Made by a program: the position numbers and the translations under genes | NCBI RefSeq assembly: GCF_029889905.1 | Contig: NZ_JARANZ010000004.1 | Location: forward strand, 124,001-188,000 | Origin: Chromohalobacter sp. 11-W | Lineage (GTDB): Bacteria > Pseudomonadota > Gammaproteobacteria > Pseudomonadales > Halomonadaceae | Length of the DNA stretch: 64,000 nt | Reading direction: 5' to 3' | Notes under the pieces: model-generated | What the model saw: the letters and a program-made list of their open reading frames with translations, nothing else | Database searches by the model: none | Told to the model about the DNA's origin: nothing | Shown: piece after piece, positions 1 to 9,557 of the stretch | Numbering within the stretch: the first letter of the stretch is position 1 | How the letters are laid out: every line of letters starts with the position of its first letter

Positions 1-54
1 CCGTGAGGGCCTCGCGGCCCGCGTATCCGTGCACGCTCCCTGTGGCTTATTGCC

Positions 55-996
55 TCAGTGGAACATGGCACTGACGGATTCTTCGTTACTGACGCGGCGA
101 ATGGCTTCCGCGATCAGACCCGCGACCGAGAGCTGGCGGATCCGGCCACTGCGGGAGGCCGTCTCGGAAAGCGGAATGGTATCGGCCACGACGAGTTCGT
201 CAAGTACCGAGCCGACGATATTGTCGACGGCTGGCCCAGACAGGATGGGGTGCGTCGCGTAGGCGACGACACGCCGGGCGCCGTGGCCCTTGAGCGCTTC
301 GGCCGCCTTGCACAGGGTGCCGGCGGTATCGACCATGTCATCGACCACCACGCAAGTGCGATCCTGAATCTCGCCGATGATATGCATGACCTGGGCTTGG
401 TTGGCCTGTGGACGACGCTTGTCGATGATCGCCAGATCGGCGTTGAGTTGCTTGGCGATGGCCCTTGCACGGACGACGCCGCCAACATCGGGGGAGACCA
501 CGACGAGATCGTCGTAGTTCTGGCGCTCGATGTCATCGAGCAGGATCGGCGAGCCATAGACGTTGTCGACGGGGACGTCGAAAAAGCCCTGAATCTGATC
601 GGCATGCAGGTCCATGGTCATGACACGGTCGACGCCAGCCTTGACCATCATGTCGGCGACCAGCTTGGCCGAGATCGGCACGCGTGCAGAACGCACTCGG
701 CGGTCCTGGCGAGCATACCCGAAATACGGTACGACGGCGGTGATTCGCGTAGCGGAGGCACGGCGCAGTGCATCCACCATGAGAATCAACTCCATCAGGT
801 TGTCGTTGGTCGGTGCGCAGGTGGACTGCAATACGAAGACGTCCTTGCCGCGAACGTTTTCATTGATCTCGACCGCGATTTCACCATCGCTGAATTGACC
901 GACGGTTGCATGGCCCAGCCGGTTGTCGAGGCTTTCGGCCACCTTGCGGGCGAGTTCGGGATTGGCATTTCCCGCGAACACCATCAATTTAGACAC
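55..996 (-). CDS. prs: Ribose-phosphate pyrophosphokinase (PRPP synthetase)
   Basis: Makes PRPP from ribose 5-phosphate and ATP in the cytosol, feeding purine, pyrimidine, NAD, His and Trp synthesis. The 313-residue protein has the usual class I length. Visible family landmarks are FSDGE and NENVRG near the N-terminus, the flexible-loop segment YARQDRR around residue 95-101, the [11 protein letters not shown] stretch, and the ribose-phosphate loop [12 protein letters not shown] around residue 215. The frame opens with GTG at 996, preceded by AGGTGG about seven bases upstream; an in-frame ATG four codons later is the alternative. It follows tRNA-Gln and ispE on the same strand, the order found in Pseudomonas, so co-transcription with the tRNA is likely. 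Confidence 0.97.
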   Translation of the reverse strand: MSKLMVFAGNANPELARKVAESLDNRLGHATVGQFSDGEIAVEINENVRGKDVFVLQSTCAPTNDNLMELILMVDALRRASATRITAVVPYFGYARQDRRVRSARVPISAKLVADMMVKAGVDRVMTMDLHADQIQGFFDVPVDNVYGSPILLDDIERQNYDDLVVVSPDVGGVVRARAIAKQLNADLAIIDKRRPQANQAQVMHIIGEIQDRTCVVVDDMVDTAGTLCKAAEALKGHGARRVVAYATHPILSGPAVDNIVGSVLDELVVADTIPLSETASRSGRIRQLSVAGLIAEAIRRVSNEESVSAMFH

Positions 997-1059
997 GCGC
1001 AGCCACCTTTGGAGTCTTGAGGGATCTCGGAGTGGGATTCGTCGGGCGCTCTGAGAAAT

Positions 1060-1134
1060 TGGCTGGGGTACCAGGATTCGAACCTGGGAATGTCGGTACC
1101 AGAAACCGGTGCCTTACCACTTGGCTATACCCCA
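1060..1134 (-). tRNA. tRNA-Gln, anticodon CTG
   Basis: A 75-nt cloverleaf on the minus strand with the acceptor arm TGGGGTA/TACCCCA, an encoded 3' CCA (1060-1062), and the T-loop GGTTCGAATCC. The anticodon loop is TTCTGGT with anticodon CTG (complement at 1100-1102), reading CAG. The anticodon stem has four good pairs and a C27-A43 mismatch at its outer end. It lies between ispE and prs, the same position as tRNA-Gln in pseudomonads. With C34 it should not read CAA, so another Gln tRNA (TTG) should exist elsewhere in the genome. Confidence 0.96.
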
Positions 1135-1209
1135 GCAACACATCGACTCGTTGTTTCGTGTGTCGTATTGCCCACATGGAACACGATGCCGATATCAGGC
1201 GTCCCCGTA

Positions 1210-2094
1210 TTAGCTCATGAGTGACATTTCATCGTGAATGTCGAGAGCGTCGTGGAGGGGGGAAGTGTTGCAGCCGCGTGCCTTGAATGCATGCCAATGG
1301 CTATCAACACGGCGCAAAATCCTATCGGCTTGTTGCTCACTCGTCAAGGGACAGAATAGACAGCTTCCTGTCCCCGTCAGCATGGCTGGGCCGAAAGCCG
1401 ATAACCAGTCGAGCGCTTGCGCGACCTTCGGCGACAAGCGTTTTACCGCAGCTTCGCAGTCATTGCGCCAGGCGCGTCCCTGTTCGGCTTCCCCTCGCAG
1501 TGCGCGCGCCATACTAATGGGCGGGGTGTTGCGTGTCAATTCGGGGTGGCCGAACACAGCAGGCGTCGATATTTCTTCCCCCGGGTGAAGGACCACGAAC
1601 CACGGGGTTTCGAGCGTCACGGGCGTCAGGCGTTCGCCAATGCCTTCCGCCCAGGCGCTCCGGCCGTATACGAAGACCGGCACATCGGCGCCCAGCGAAA
1701 GCCCTAGCTCAGCCAGGCGGGGAAGCCCCAGCGAGAGTGACCAGAGTCGGTCGAGCGCGAGTAGTGTGGTGGCCGCATCCGAGCTGCCGCCGCCCAAGCC
1801 GCCGCCCAAGGGGAGGTGCTTTTCCAGATGGATGTTCGCGCCCAGTGACGTGCCGCTTTCATGCTGCAGCAGGCGTGCGGCGCGCACGATGAGGTTGGCC
1901 TCGTGATCGACGCCCGCCATCGCGGGTTGCAGTTGGATGGCCCCGTCCTCGCGTGGCGCAAAGTGCAGGGTGTCGCCGCGGTCGAGGATTTGGAACAGCG
2001 TCTGCAGTTCGTGGTAACCGTCGGCGCGGCGGCCGACGATATGCAGCATGCGGTTGAGTTTGGCGGGCGCGGGCAGGCTGAGTCGTACCTTCAT
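1210..2094 (-). CDS. ispE: 4-diphosphocytidyl-2-C-methyl-D-erythritol kinase
   Basis: GHMP-family kinase of the MEP isoprenoid pathway; phosphorylates the 2-hydroxyl of CDP-methylerythritol. The 294-residue product starts KVRLSLPAPAKLNRMLH (PAKLN is the family N-terminal signature), has RADGYHEL, and carries the glycine-rich ATP loop LPLGGGLGGGSSDAA. A late GTGSC motif is also present. The frame stays open 35 codons upstream, but the ATG at 2094 is chosen: it overlaps the lolB stop as ATGA, a sign of translational coupling, and it matches family length. Third gene of the TPR-lolB-ispE operon. Confidence 0.95.
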   Translation of the reverse strand: MKVRLSLPAPAKLNRMLHIVGRRADGYHELQTLFQILDRGDTLHFAPREDGAIQLQPAMAGVDHEANLIVRAARLLQHESGTSLGANIHLEKHLPLGGGLGGGSSDAATTLLALDRLWSLSLGLPRLAELGLSLGADVPVFVYGRSAWAEGIGERLTPVTLETPWFVVLHPGEEISTPAVFGHPELTRNTPPISMARALRGEAEQGRAWRNDCEAAVKRLSPKVAQALDWLSAFGPAMLTGTGSCLFCPLTSEQQADRILRRVDSHWHAFKARGCNTSPLHDALDIHDEMSLMS

Positions 2095-2729
2095 GAGTCG
2101 GTCATGGGGTTCCATTGAGTGACCACGAGCGTAGCGCGTAGCTTGCCATAGGTCATGACCAGTCGGCGCGGTAGCCATAGATCGTCGGCGTGCGTCCAAT
2201 CACGGTACTCGATCGTCCAGCCGAATTGCTGCAGGCGTCGCGGGAAGTCCAGGTCGTCGTACTCGAGGCGCTCGCTGGCATTGGGCGTGGGAAGGCCACG
2301 GATCCAGTAATCGAGTGCGGAAATGGGCAACGACCAGCCGAGCTGTTGTTCCATCAAGGCTTCCGGTGTCTCGGCGTTGAAACGCCCTTCGCCGTTGGCC
2401 AATGTGACTTGCCCGGGTGCTCCCTTCAGCAGGGTACGGCCGGCCCCGAAGGGGCCGCTGATCAGGATGCGGTAGGTGTCGGGACGCTGCTGCCAGTCGA
2501 TATTGGCGCTTTCGGAGCCTTCATTGGTGCGCAGTCCGACCTTGCCGGCGAGGCTCCAGGCGTCGAGTGCCTGCAGGCGCTTGGCTTGAGCGTCCCAATC
2601 GCCACGCTCACGGGCCTGGTCGGGGCTCGGGGTTTGGCTGGCACAACCCGCTAGCATGACGATGAGCAGCAGGCTGAGCCAGGCGCGAGGCGCAGCGCAG
2701 CGATGGCGCAATGAGAGAGAGCGGATCAT
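2091..2729 (-). CDS. lolB: Outer-membrane lipoprotein receptor LolB
   Basis: LolB accepts lipoproteins from the periplasmic carrier LolA and inserts them in the outer membrane. The 212-residue precursor has a basic N-terminus, a hydrophobic core and a lipobox LAGC with the lipidated Cys at residue 29. The mature part shows the family pattern WSLAGKVGLR, NIDWQQ and SGPFGAGRTLLKG. Its start overlaps the stop of the upstream TPR lipoprotein gene by 4 bases, and its own stop overlaps the ispE start by 3-4 bases. The lolB-ispE pairing is conserved across gammaproteobacteria. Length is normal for the family. Confidence 0.93.
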   Translation of the reverse strand: MIRSLSLRHRCAAPRAWLSLLLIVMLAGCASQTPSPDQARERGDWDAQAKRLQALDAWSLAGKVGLRTNEGSESANIDWQQRPDTYRILISGPFGAGRTLLKGAPGQVTLANGEGRFNAETPEALMEQQLGWSLPISALDYWIRGLPTPNASERLEYDDLDFPRRLQQFGWTIEYRDWTHADDLWLPRRLVMTYGKLRATLVVTQWNPMTDS

Positions 2730-4501
2730 GAGCTGGCTTCCATGTCGCGAGTAGAGTCCGGGTCGACGTTGCTTGCATCATTCTCGTCGGCCGGGGCGAG
2801 TTCGGGGTGCCGGCGCAGTAAGTCATCGATGAGCGGGTGCGGCGAAAAGTGCTGTAACGCTTCTTCTACCAGCGCGCGCGCCTGATCGTCACGCCCAGTA
2901 GCGGCGAGCACCTCGGCGAGGTGGGCGGCCACTTCCTGATCAGGCTGGCCGCGATAGGCCTCACGCAAATAAGGTAGCGCTTCTTGCGCGCGATCGAGGT
3001 GAAAATAGACCCAGCCGAGACTGTCGAGGATGGCGGGACTATCGGGCTCGAGGCGATGGGCCTTTTCGATCAGCGGCAAGGCCTCCTGATGGCGGCCCAT
3101 GTCGTTGCTCAGCGTATAGCCGAGGGCATTGAGTGCTTCGGCGTTATCGGGCTCGCGTTCGATGATCGTACGCAGGTCGGCTTCCATGGTGTCAAGATCG
3201 CCTTGGTGATAAGCGCGCATGGCATGCTGGAAGCGTAGCTCGGTGGCCTCGGGCGTCTTGGCGATGGCTTCATCGAGCAGTTCGTCGGCGCGTGCGCGCT
3301 GTCCTTGGGCGTCGAGCACGTCGAGCTCGAGGCGCAACAGGGCGACGCGTTGATCGGGATGGCGAAGACGTTCGATGCGTAAAAACGCGCTGGCGTCCTG
3401 TGCCCGGTCCGCGCCGACCAGCATCTTGGCGGCCTGTGCGCGTGCCTCGATGAAACCCTCGCCGCTGGGTACCTGACGATAGTAAAGCAGGGCATTGTCG
3501 ATTTCGCCGGCTTGCTCGGCAATGCTGCCTAACATCAAGTAGGCGGCCGTAGGCGTTTCGTCGCGGTCGAGCAAGGGCAGAAGAATGCGCCTGGCGCCAT
3601 CGGGATGCGCGGCGTCGAGATAAAGCTGGGCGAGCGCCAAGCGTAGCGACGCCGTGTCGTCATGGCGAGCGAGCAAGCGCTCGACATCCTCGTCGGCGGC
3701 TTCGATATCGCCATCGGCGAGGCGCGCCTGGGCCTGGGTCAGGCGCAGGCGGCTGTCGCCGGGAAAACGCTCGAGTCCTTGGCGGGCATAGCGCCTAGCG
3801 TCGTCCAGGGTGCCATTGTGCAGGGCGATCATGCTGCGCGTCAGCCATACCTCGGCGGGCGCCTCTGCCGTGTCGGTCAGGCGTGCGAGTCGATCATCGG
3901 CGGCTTCGGTATCGCCGCTCGCGGCCTCGAGCTGGGCGGTCGCTAGCTGGGCATCAAGGTGATCGGGATGACGTTCGACGAAATCATGCAGAGGTGCCAG
4001 TAGCGGCGTGATATCGGCATCCTGCTCGATGGCGAGTTCGGCTAGCGCGGCAAGGTCCGCCTCGGGTTCCTGCTCGGCGATGCGCAAGCGTTGGGCCAGG
4101 GCGGTTTCCCAATCGCCACGTTGTACCGCGAGACTGGCAAGGACGTGGCGCGGCGTGGTGGCGTCGTCATCGAGCTTTTGCCAGCGCAGTGCGGCGCGTT
4201 CGAGCAGGGCACTGTCGTCGGCGTAGCGTGCCGCGAGAGTGGCGCGCTCTGCCAGGGCGGGCGATGCGTAGCGTTCGTTGACATCCAGATAGCCCTCGGC
4301 GGCGCGCCGATAATCGCCGCGCTGTCCCGCGAGTTCGGCAAGCAGCAACGATGAAAGGCCCTCGGCATCGAAGCCACGGGTCACCGGTGGCGCGTTTTCC
4401 ATGGGGTCATCGAGCGGGATGGCGTTGGGCGTTGTCGGAGCGTTTTGGCAGCCCGCCAGCAGCAACGCCAGGACGGAGGCCAGGGTCAAGCGTATGCGCA
4501 T
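2726..4501 (-). CDS. Tetratricopeptide-repeat lipoprotein
   Basis: A 591-residue protein with a lipoprotein signal (lipobox LAGC, Cys18), then tandem alpha-helical repeats of TPR type over most of its length. The clearest repeats are around residues 430-530 (NAEALNALGYTLS, SPAILDSLGWVYFHLDRAQEAL). The C-terminus is acidic. Such proteins act as protein-interaction scaffolds, and its partner is unknown. It is the first gene of the operon with lolB and ispE and lies divergent from hemA, the position of PA4667 in Pseudomonas. An SD-like GAGGA lies just before the ATG. The composition is strongly acidic (D/E-rich), fitting a halophile. Confidence 0.9.
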   Translation of the reverse strand: MRIRLTLASVLALLLAGCQNAPTTPNAIPLDDPMENAPPVTRGFDAEGLSSLLLAELAGQRGDYRRAAEGYLDVNERYASPALAERATLAARYADDSALLERAALRWQKLDDDATTPRHVLASLAVQRGDWETALAQRLRIAEQEPEADLAALAELAIEQDADITPLLAPLHDFVERHPDHLDAQLATAQLEAASGDTEAADDRLARLTDTAEAPAEVWLTRSMIALHNGTLDDARRYARQGLERFPGDSRLRLTQAQARLADGDIEAADEDVERLLARHDDTASLRLALAQLYLDAAHPDGARRILLPLLDRDETPTAAYLMLGSIAEQAGEIDNALLYYRQVPSGEGFIEARAQAAKMLVGADRAQDASAFLRIERLRHPDQRVALLRLELDVLDAQGQRARADELLDEAIAKTPEATELRFQHAMRAYHQGDLDTMEADLRTIIEREPDNAEALNALGYTLSNDMGRHQEALPLIEKAHRLEPDSPAILDSLGWVYFHLDRAQEALPYLREAYRGQPDQEVAAHLAEVLAATGRDDQARALVEEALQHFSPHPLIDDLLRRHPELAPADENDASNVDPDSTRDMEASS

Positions 4502-4531
4502 GCCATCCTCGAATGTGCGTTTGAAAGCATC

Positions 4532-4559
4532 AGCATACCGGCTCGATCAGGCCGGGCAA
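4532..4559 (-). promoter_or_regulatory. Possible sigma-70 promoter for the TPR-lolB-ispE operon
   Basis: On the minus strand TTGCCC (4559-4554) and TATGCT (4537-4532) are separated by 16 bases and lie about 30 bases upstream of the TPR gene start. This is a reasonable -35/-10 pair judged by eye only. The rest of the 257-base gap to hemA (4502-4758) shows no other clear element. Confidence 0.35.
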
Positions 4560-4758
4560 AGCGTCAGGCGCGGGAAACCTCGCGCTGCGCGGCAACTTGC
4601 CGCCCCATGCCCAAATGTCTCAGTCCTATGCTAGGATATCGATCCTGCAGCGCATTAGGCGGGGCTAGTATTCCGGCTTCGTCACCCCCACATTGTCCGC
4701 CGCGCCCGAATGCAAAGGCCGGACGCTGCCGATAGACCGATGTGATGACCGTGATTTC

Positions 4759-6033
4759 ATGACGCTTCTCGCCCTGGGGATCAACCACAAGACAGCGACC
4801 ATCGAGGTTCGCGAGCAGGTCGCCTTTACGCCGGCCGAGTTGGCGGGCGCGTTGGCCGAACTCAAATCGCTGCCCGGCGTCAACGAAGCGGCGGTGCTGT
4901 CGACCTGTAATCGTACCGAACTCTATTGCGTGACCGACGCTCAGGGAGAGCGCTCGGTGCTCGACTGGTTGGGACGCTTCCACGGGCTGCCGCCCGAAAC
5001 CCTGATGCAAAGCGCCTACCACTACCTGGATGGCGAGGCCGCTCGCCATTTGATGCGTGTGGCGGCGGGGCTCGACTCGATGGTGCTGGGCGAGCCGCAA
5101 ATCCTTGGCCAGCTCAAGGAGGCTTACCAGCTGGCACGTGACAACGCTGGCTTGGGCGGAGAGCTCGAACGGCTTTTCCAACATACCTTCTCCGTCACCA
5201 AGCAGGTGCGCAGCGAAACCGGTATCGGCGAGAATCCGGTCTCGGTGGCCTATGCTGCCGTCAGTCTGGCGAGTCATATCTTCGACGATTTCGGGCGTGC
5301 TCGCGCACTCTTGATCGGGGCGGGCGAAACCGTCGAACTGGTCGCGCGGCACCTGCGTGAAGCGGGCATTCGTGGTCTGACCGTCGCCAACCGTACCCGT
5401 GAGCGCGCCGAGGCCCTGGCCAATGCCTTCGACGCCGAAGCGATTTCGCTGGGGGAGATTCCCCAGGCGCTGGCGCAGGCCGATATCGTCATCTCTTCCA
5501 CGGCGAGCCCGTTGCCTATTCTCGGCAAGGGCATGGTCGAGAGCGCCCTGAAGAAGCGCCGCCATCGCCCCATGTTCATGGTCGATATCGCCGTGCCTCG
5601 CGATATCGAGTCCCAGGTCGGCGAGCTGGACGATGTCTTCCTGTACAGCGTCGATGACCTACAGGAAGTGATCGAGGAAAACCGCAAACAGCGTGCCGTT
5701 GCCGCGGCCCAAGCCGAGTCTCTGATCGAGCACGGCATCCAGCATTGGCAGCGTGAGCGCCGCGTGCGTGGCGCCGGCGATTTGATTCGCCGCTACCGTG
5801 AGCAGGGCGAGGCGCTGCGTGAAGAAGCCGAGCGCCAAGCGCTGGCGCAACTCGCCCGCGGCGAGGACCCCGAAAAAGTCCTGCAGCGGCTGTCGCGTCA
5901 ACTGACCAATAAATTGCTGCACGGCCCGACGCTGCGCTTGCGCGAAGCATCGGGCGAGGAGCGGCACGATATCCTCCAGGCGGCCGATACATTGCTGATC
6001 GACCCGGCCGCATCGACACAGGACCCCGCATGA
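4759..6033 (+). CDS. hemA: Glutamyl-tRNA reductase
   Basis: First enzyme of C5-pathway tetrapyrrole synthesis: reduces glutamyl-tRNA(Glu) to glutamate-1-semialdehyde with NADPH. The 424-residue protein begins [19 protein letters not shown]. It has the catalytic Cys50 in [17 protein letters not shown], the NADPH domain with [16 protein letters not shown], and a C-terminal dimerisation helix. The frame is open 22 codons further upstream, but the ATG at 4759 gives the standard N-terminus. The stop overlaps prfA by 4 bases (hemA-prfA-prmC is a classic operon). N-terminal residues may mediate proteolytic control as in enterics (inference). Confidence 0.97.
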   Translation: MTLLALGINHKTATIEVREQVAFTPAELAGALAELKSLPGVNEAAVLSTCNRTELYCVTDAQGERSVLDWLGRFHGLPPETLMQSAYHYLDGEAARHLMRVAAGLDSMVLGEPQILGQLKEAYQLARDNAGLGGELERLFQHTFSVTKQVRSETGIGENPVSVAYAAVSLASHIFDDFGRARALLIGAGETVELVARHLREAGIRGLTVANRTRERAEALANAFDAEAISLGEIPQALAQADIVISSTASPLPILGKGMVESALKKRRHRPMFMVDIAVPRDIESQVGELDDVFLYSVDDLQEVIEENRKQRAVAAAQAESLIEHGIQHWQRERRVRGAGDLIRRYREQGEALREEAERQALAQLARGEDPEKVLQRLSRQLTNKLLHGPTLRLREASGEERHDILQAADTLLIDPAASTQDPA

Positions 6034-7115
6034 AAGCGACTCTGCGCACACGTCTCGATGGCTTCCAGGAACGCTTCGAAGAACTCGCCGCCTTACTGGC
6101 CGAGCCCGACGTGATCGCCGATCAGTCGCGCTTTCGCGATTACTCGCGCGAATATGCCGAACTCGAGCCTTTGATCGAGACATGGCGAGTCTACCGGCGC
6201 ACCGAAGGCGATATCGAGGCGGCCGAGCAGATGCGCGAGGATAGCGACCCCGAAATGCGCGAGCTGGCGGAAGAGGAGTTGCGTCTGTCGCAGGCGCGCC
6301 TCGAGGAGCTGGATGCGGACGTCAAGCAGCTCCTGGTGCCCAAGGATCCTGATGACGGCAGTAACGTGTTTCTCGAGATTCGCGCCGGGACCGGCGGTGA
6401 CGAGGCAGCGTTATTCGCCGGCGATTTGTTTCGCATGTATTCGCGTTACGCCGAACATCAGGGCTGGCGAATCGAGGCGATCAACGTCAGTCACGGCGAG
6501 CAAGGCGGCTACAAGGAAATGATCGCCCGGGTGCGTGGCGACAACGTCTATGCACGGCTCAAGTTCGAGTCCGGCGCGCATCGCGTGCAGCGAGTGCCTG
6601 CCACGGAGTCCCAGGGGCGTATCCATACCTCGGCGTGTACCGTGGCGGTCATGCCCGAGGCCTCCGCTGTCGGCGATGTAGAGATCAACAGCAATGACCT
6701 GCGTGTGGATACGTTCCGCTCCAGTGGCGCCGGGGGGCAGCACGTCAATACCACGGACTCGGCTATTCGCATCACGCACTTGCCGACCGGCGTGGTGGTG
6801 GAGTGCCAGGAAGAGCGTAGCCAGCACAAGAATCGCGCCAAGGCGATGGCGTTTCTGGCGGCGCGCCTCAAGCAGTCCGCCGTGGACGCGCAACGCCAGG
6901 AGCAGGCCGATACACGTCGTTCGCTGGTCGGCTCGGGCGATCGTAGCGAGCGTATCCGGACCTACAATTTCCCCCAGGGACGGATCACCGATCACCGTAT
7001 CAATTTGACCCTCTATAAGCTGGGCGACGTGATGGCGGGCGAGCTCGATGAAGTGATCAATCCCCTGATTCATGAGTACCAGGCCGAGCAGCTCTCGGCG
7101 CTGCAGACGGTTTGA
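6030..7115 (+). CDS. prfA: Peptide chain release factor 1
   Basis: RF1 terminates translation at UAA and UAG. The 361-residue protein has the codon-recognition PAT motif at 190-192, which distinguishes RF1 from RF2, and the peptidyl-tRNA hydrolysis motif GGQ at 235-237 in [15 protein letters not shown]. The Gln of GGQ is the substrate methylated by PrmC, encoded immediately downstream. It overlaps the hemA stop by 4 bases (ATGA), so translation is probably coupled. Full length, with no anomalies. Confidence 0.98.
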   Translation: MKATLRTRLDGFQERFEELAALLAEPDVIADQSRFRDYSREYAELEPLIETWRVYRRTEGDIEAAEQMREDSDPEMRELAEEELRLSQARLEELDADVKQLLVPKDPDDGSNVFLEIRAGTGGDEAALFAGDLFRMYSRYAEHQGWRIEAINVSHGEQGGYKEMIARVRGDNVYARLKFESGAHRVQRVPATESQGRIHTSACTVAVMPEASAVGDVEINSNDLRVDTFRSSGAGGQHVNTTDSAIRITHLPTGVVVECQEERSQHKNRAKAMAFLAARLKQSAVDAQRQEQADTRRSLVGSGDRSERIRTYNFPQGRITDHRINLTLYKLGDVMAGELDEVINPLIHEYQAEQLSALQTV

Positions 7116-7972
7116 TGACCTACGATACCTTGCTGACGCGCGCATCGCGGCGGTTGCAGGCGGCGGGCAGTGCCTCGCCGCGCCTGGATGCCGAGGTGCT
7201 GATGATGCACGCGGCCTCGGCGACACGCGCCTGGCTATATACCTGGGGTGACCGCGAACTCGCAGGCGTGCCCCGGGCACGTTTCGAGGCGTTGGTAGCG
7301 GCACGGGCGCTGGGCCATCCCGTGGCGTATCTCATCGGCGAACGCGAGTTCTGGGGACTACGGCTGCGTGTCGATGAGGCGACCCTGATCCCGCGGCCCG
7401 ATACCGAGTGCCTGGTCGAGACACTGTTGGCTAAGATGCCGCATGGACCCGGGAAGGCGCTCGATCTGGGCACGGGAACGGGCGCCATCGCCTTGGCGCT
7501 GGCCACCGAGCGGCCGGCATGGCACGTCACCGGCGTCGATCGCGAAGAGGCGGCCGTAGCCGTAGCCAAAGATAATGCCCGGCGTTTGGGGGTTACCAAC
7601 ACTACCTTCCTCGTCAGCGACTGGTTCTCTGCTCTCGGCAATGAGACGTTCGACGTGATCGCGGCCAATCCGCCCTATATCGCCGAGGATGATCCGCATC
7701 TCGCGCAGGGCGATGTGCGCTTCGAGCCGCGCTCGGCGTTGGTGGCAAGCGATGCCGGGCTGGCCGATTTGCGCCATCTGGCGATGGCGGCGCGTGGTCA
7801 CCTCGTGACGGGAGGCTGGTTGGCGCTGGAGCATGGCTGGGAGCAGGCCTCTCGAGTTCGTGAGGCACTGACGCGGGCCGGATATGAAGATATCGTCAGC
7901 GAGACCGATCTCGGCGCACGTGAACGCCTCACGCTAGGGCGTGCGCCAGTGATGCAGGATGGCCAACATTGA
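7115..7972 (+). CDS. prmC: Release factor glutamine N5-methyltransferase
   Basis: SAM-dependent methyltransferase that modifies the Gln of the GGQ motif in RF1 and RF2. The 285-residue protein has an N-terminal helical domain, IPRPDTE, the SAM loop LDLGTGTGAIALALA at about 117-130, and the catalytic NPPY at 185-188. An in-frame TTG lies one codon earlier, but the ATG at 7115 shares one base with the prfA stop (TGATG), so it is chosen. It adjoins its substrate gene in the hemA-prfA-prmC operon. Confidence 0.96.
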   Translation: MTYDTLLTRASRRLQAAGSASPRLDAEVLMMHAASATRAWLYTWGDRELAGVPRARFEALVAARALGHPVAYLIGEREFWGLRLRVDEATLIPRPDTECLVETLLAKMPHGPGKALDLGTGTGAIALALATERPAWHVTGVDREEAAVAVAKDNARRLGVTNTTFLVSDWFSALGNETFDVIAANPPYIAEDDPHLAQGDVRFEPRSALVASDAGLADLRHLAMAARGHLVTGGWLALEHGWEQASRVREALTRAGYEDIVSETDLGARERLTLGRAPVMQDGQH

Positions 7973-8130
7973 CCGCGGTAAACAAGCACCGTCGGTTGCC
8001 TGGAGGCGCGGGCGGTGGTTGTGGTAGTAATACGTCTCGCATCGCTGGTCCTGCCCCTGGGTAAGCATCACTCGTCATAGGGCCTGGTTGCGATTTCTTT
8101 TGTCATTCATTGTCTCGGAACAACAATATA

Positions 8131-8628
8131 ATGAAAGCCAAGACCCGTTCGTTGGATCGTATCGATCTCAATATCTTGCGTTGCCTGCAGGACAACGCGC
8201 GCATTTCCTATGTCGATCTGGCTTCCCAGGTCGGCTTGTCCACCACGCCGTGCCTGGAACGTGTCAAACGTCTGGAGAAGGCCGGGATCATCCGCGGTTA
8301 CAAGGCGTTGCTCGACCCCAAGGCGCTCAAGGCCAACTTGCTGGTGTTCGTCGAGATCAGCCTGGAGACGCAATCACCGGCGGTGTTCGACGAATTTCGC
8401 CGAGCCGTGGCCAAGCTACCGCAGATTCAGGAATGTCATCTGGTCTCCGGGCAGTTCGATTACATACTCAAGTGCCGGATTCCGGAGATGTCGGCCTACC
8501 GTCAGTTGCTCGGCGATGTCGTGTTGACGCTGCCCGGGGTCAAGGAATCCAAGAGTTACGTGGTCATGGAAGAGGTCAAGGAGGATGTCTCGTTGCATGT
8601 GCCTGACACCGAGCAGCTCGATACCTGA
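8131..8628 (+). CDS. lrp: Lrp/AsnC-family transcriptional regulator
   Basis: A 165-residue feast/famine regulator very like Lrp. The N-terminal helix-turn-helix includes LDRIDLNILRCLQDNARIS and VGLSTTPCLERVKRLEKAGII; the C-terminal RAM domain includes ECHLVSGQFDYILKCR. It probably senses leucine or another amino acid and controls amino-acid and nitrogen genes globally (family knowledge). The ATG at 8131 is preferred over a TTG seven codons upstream. It sits between prmC and moeB, which are adjacent in Pseudomonas, with about 158 bases of its own upstream region. Lrp and Lrp-like paralogues cannot be separated from this sequence alone. Confidence 0.85.
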   Translation: MKAKTRSLDRIDLNILRCLQDNARISYVDLASQVGLSTTPCLERVKRLEKAGIIRGYKALLDPKALKANLLVFVEISLETQSPAVFDEFRRAVAKLPQIQECHLVSGQFDYILKCRIPEMSAYRQLLGDVVLTLPGVKESKSYVVMEEVKEDVSLHVPDTEQLDT

Positions 8629-8658
8629 CGGACGCAGGCCGGGAGGCAATGGACGCAA

Positions 8659-9423
8659 ATGAAGGAAATGGACGATAACGCACTACTGCGCTATAGCCGC
8701 CAGATCATGCTCGAACAGCTCGATGTGGACGGTCAGCAGCGCTTGCTCGAAGGCCATGCGCTGATCGTCGGTGCCGGTGGGTTGGGCTCGCCGGCGGCGC
8801 TGTATCTTGCCGCTGCGGGGATAGGCCGGTTGTCGATCGCCGACGACGATGTCGTCGAGCTTTCCAATCTGCAGCGCCAGATCGCGCATGGCGAGAGCGA
8901 CGTAGGACATGCCAAGGCGGAATCGGCGGCGGCGGCGGCGCGGCGTCTTAACTCCGGCTGCGAGGTGGAGGTCATCGCCTCGCGTCTCGAGGAAGAAGCG
9001 CTCGAGCGTGCGGTAGCGGCGGCGGATGTCGTGCTCGACTGCACGGATCGTTTTTCCAGCCGCTATGCCATCAACCGTGCTTGCGTTGCGGCGAAGACGC
9101 CGCTGGTCTCGGGGGCGGCAATTCGCTTCTCGGGGCAGTTGGCGGTCTTCGACCCGCGTGATGCCAACTCGCCCTGTTACGCCTGCGTGTATGGCGAGGA
9201 CGGCGACGACGATGCGCTGCGCTGTGCCGAAAACGGGGTGGTCGCGCCATTAGTGGGCGTCATCGGTACGTTTCAGGCGCTCGAGGCACTCAAGTTGCTC
9301 GCCGGTGTTGGGCATACTCATCGCGGACTGGCGACTTTCGACGCTTTGAGCGGCGAATGGCGCCGGTTCAAGGTAGGGCGCGATCCCGCGTGCCCCGTCT
9401 GCAGCGCATCGAGTACCGCCTGA
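8659..9423 (+). CDS. moeB: Molybdopterin-synthase adenylyltransferase MoeB / HesA-MoeB-ThiF family
   Basis: An E1-like enzyme that adenylates the C-terminal Gly of a small sulfur carrier such as MoaD. The 254-residue protein has the nucleotide loop GAGGLGSPAALYLAAAG at 38-54, SNLQRQ with the conserved Arg73, the DCTDRF motif near 127-132, and a zinc site of two CxxC pairs (Cys173/176 and Cys245/248). Cys189 lies where ThiF-type proteins have a reactive Cys. It starts 30 bases after the Lrp gene. MoeB and ThiF cannot be fully distinguished, but the prmC-moeB neighbourhood favours MoeB. Confidence 0.88.
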   Translation: MKEMDDNALLRYSRQIMLEQLDVDGQQRLLEGHALIVGAGGLGSPAALYLAAAGIGRLSIADDDVVELSNLQRQIAHGESDVGHAKAESAAAAARRLNSGCEVEVIASRLEEEALERAVAAADVVLDCTDRFSSRYAINRACVAAKTPLVSGAAIRFSGQLAVFDPRDANSPCYACVYGEDGDDDALRCAENGVVAPLVGVIGTFQALEALKLLAGVGHTHRGLATFDALSGEWRRFKVGRDPACPVCSASSTA

Positions 9424-9505
9424 CGTTGGCGCCTTCCGCGCTACTGTATCCGTATGCCGAATAGGCCCCTCGTCGCGTGGGTATGAACGGCCGAACGCAT
9501 ACGAA

Positions 9506-9532
9506 ACGCCCCGGCTCAGTGAGCCGGGGCGT
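9506..9532. terminator. Bidirectional terminator between moeB and the phosphofructokinase gene
   Basis: A perfect 12-bp stem, ACGCCCCGGCTC (9506-9517) with GAGCCGGGGCGT (9521-9532), closed by a 3-base loop, between two convergent genes. The flanking bases give only a short T tract on the minus strand, so efficiency is uncertain. Confidence 0.75.
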
Positions 9533-9557
9533 GGTGTGTCGGGGGCGATAAAATGCG

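Noticed and set aside
7-20. GGGCC-TCGC-GGCCC hairpin just downstream of prs
   Set aside because: Only 5 bp with no T tract and at the window edge; cannot be called a terminator with confidence.
58-1020. Long plus-strand open frame of 320 codons opposite prs
   Set aside because: Shadow of prs on the complementary strand; high-GC sequence gives long antisense frames. No family similarity.
2608-2654. Possible Ter-like or other protein-binding site search for the Tus homologue (for example GCTGTAACGCT near 2834)
   Set aside because: Only a partial match to the E. coli Ter core and inside a coding region; expected by chance.
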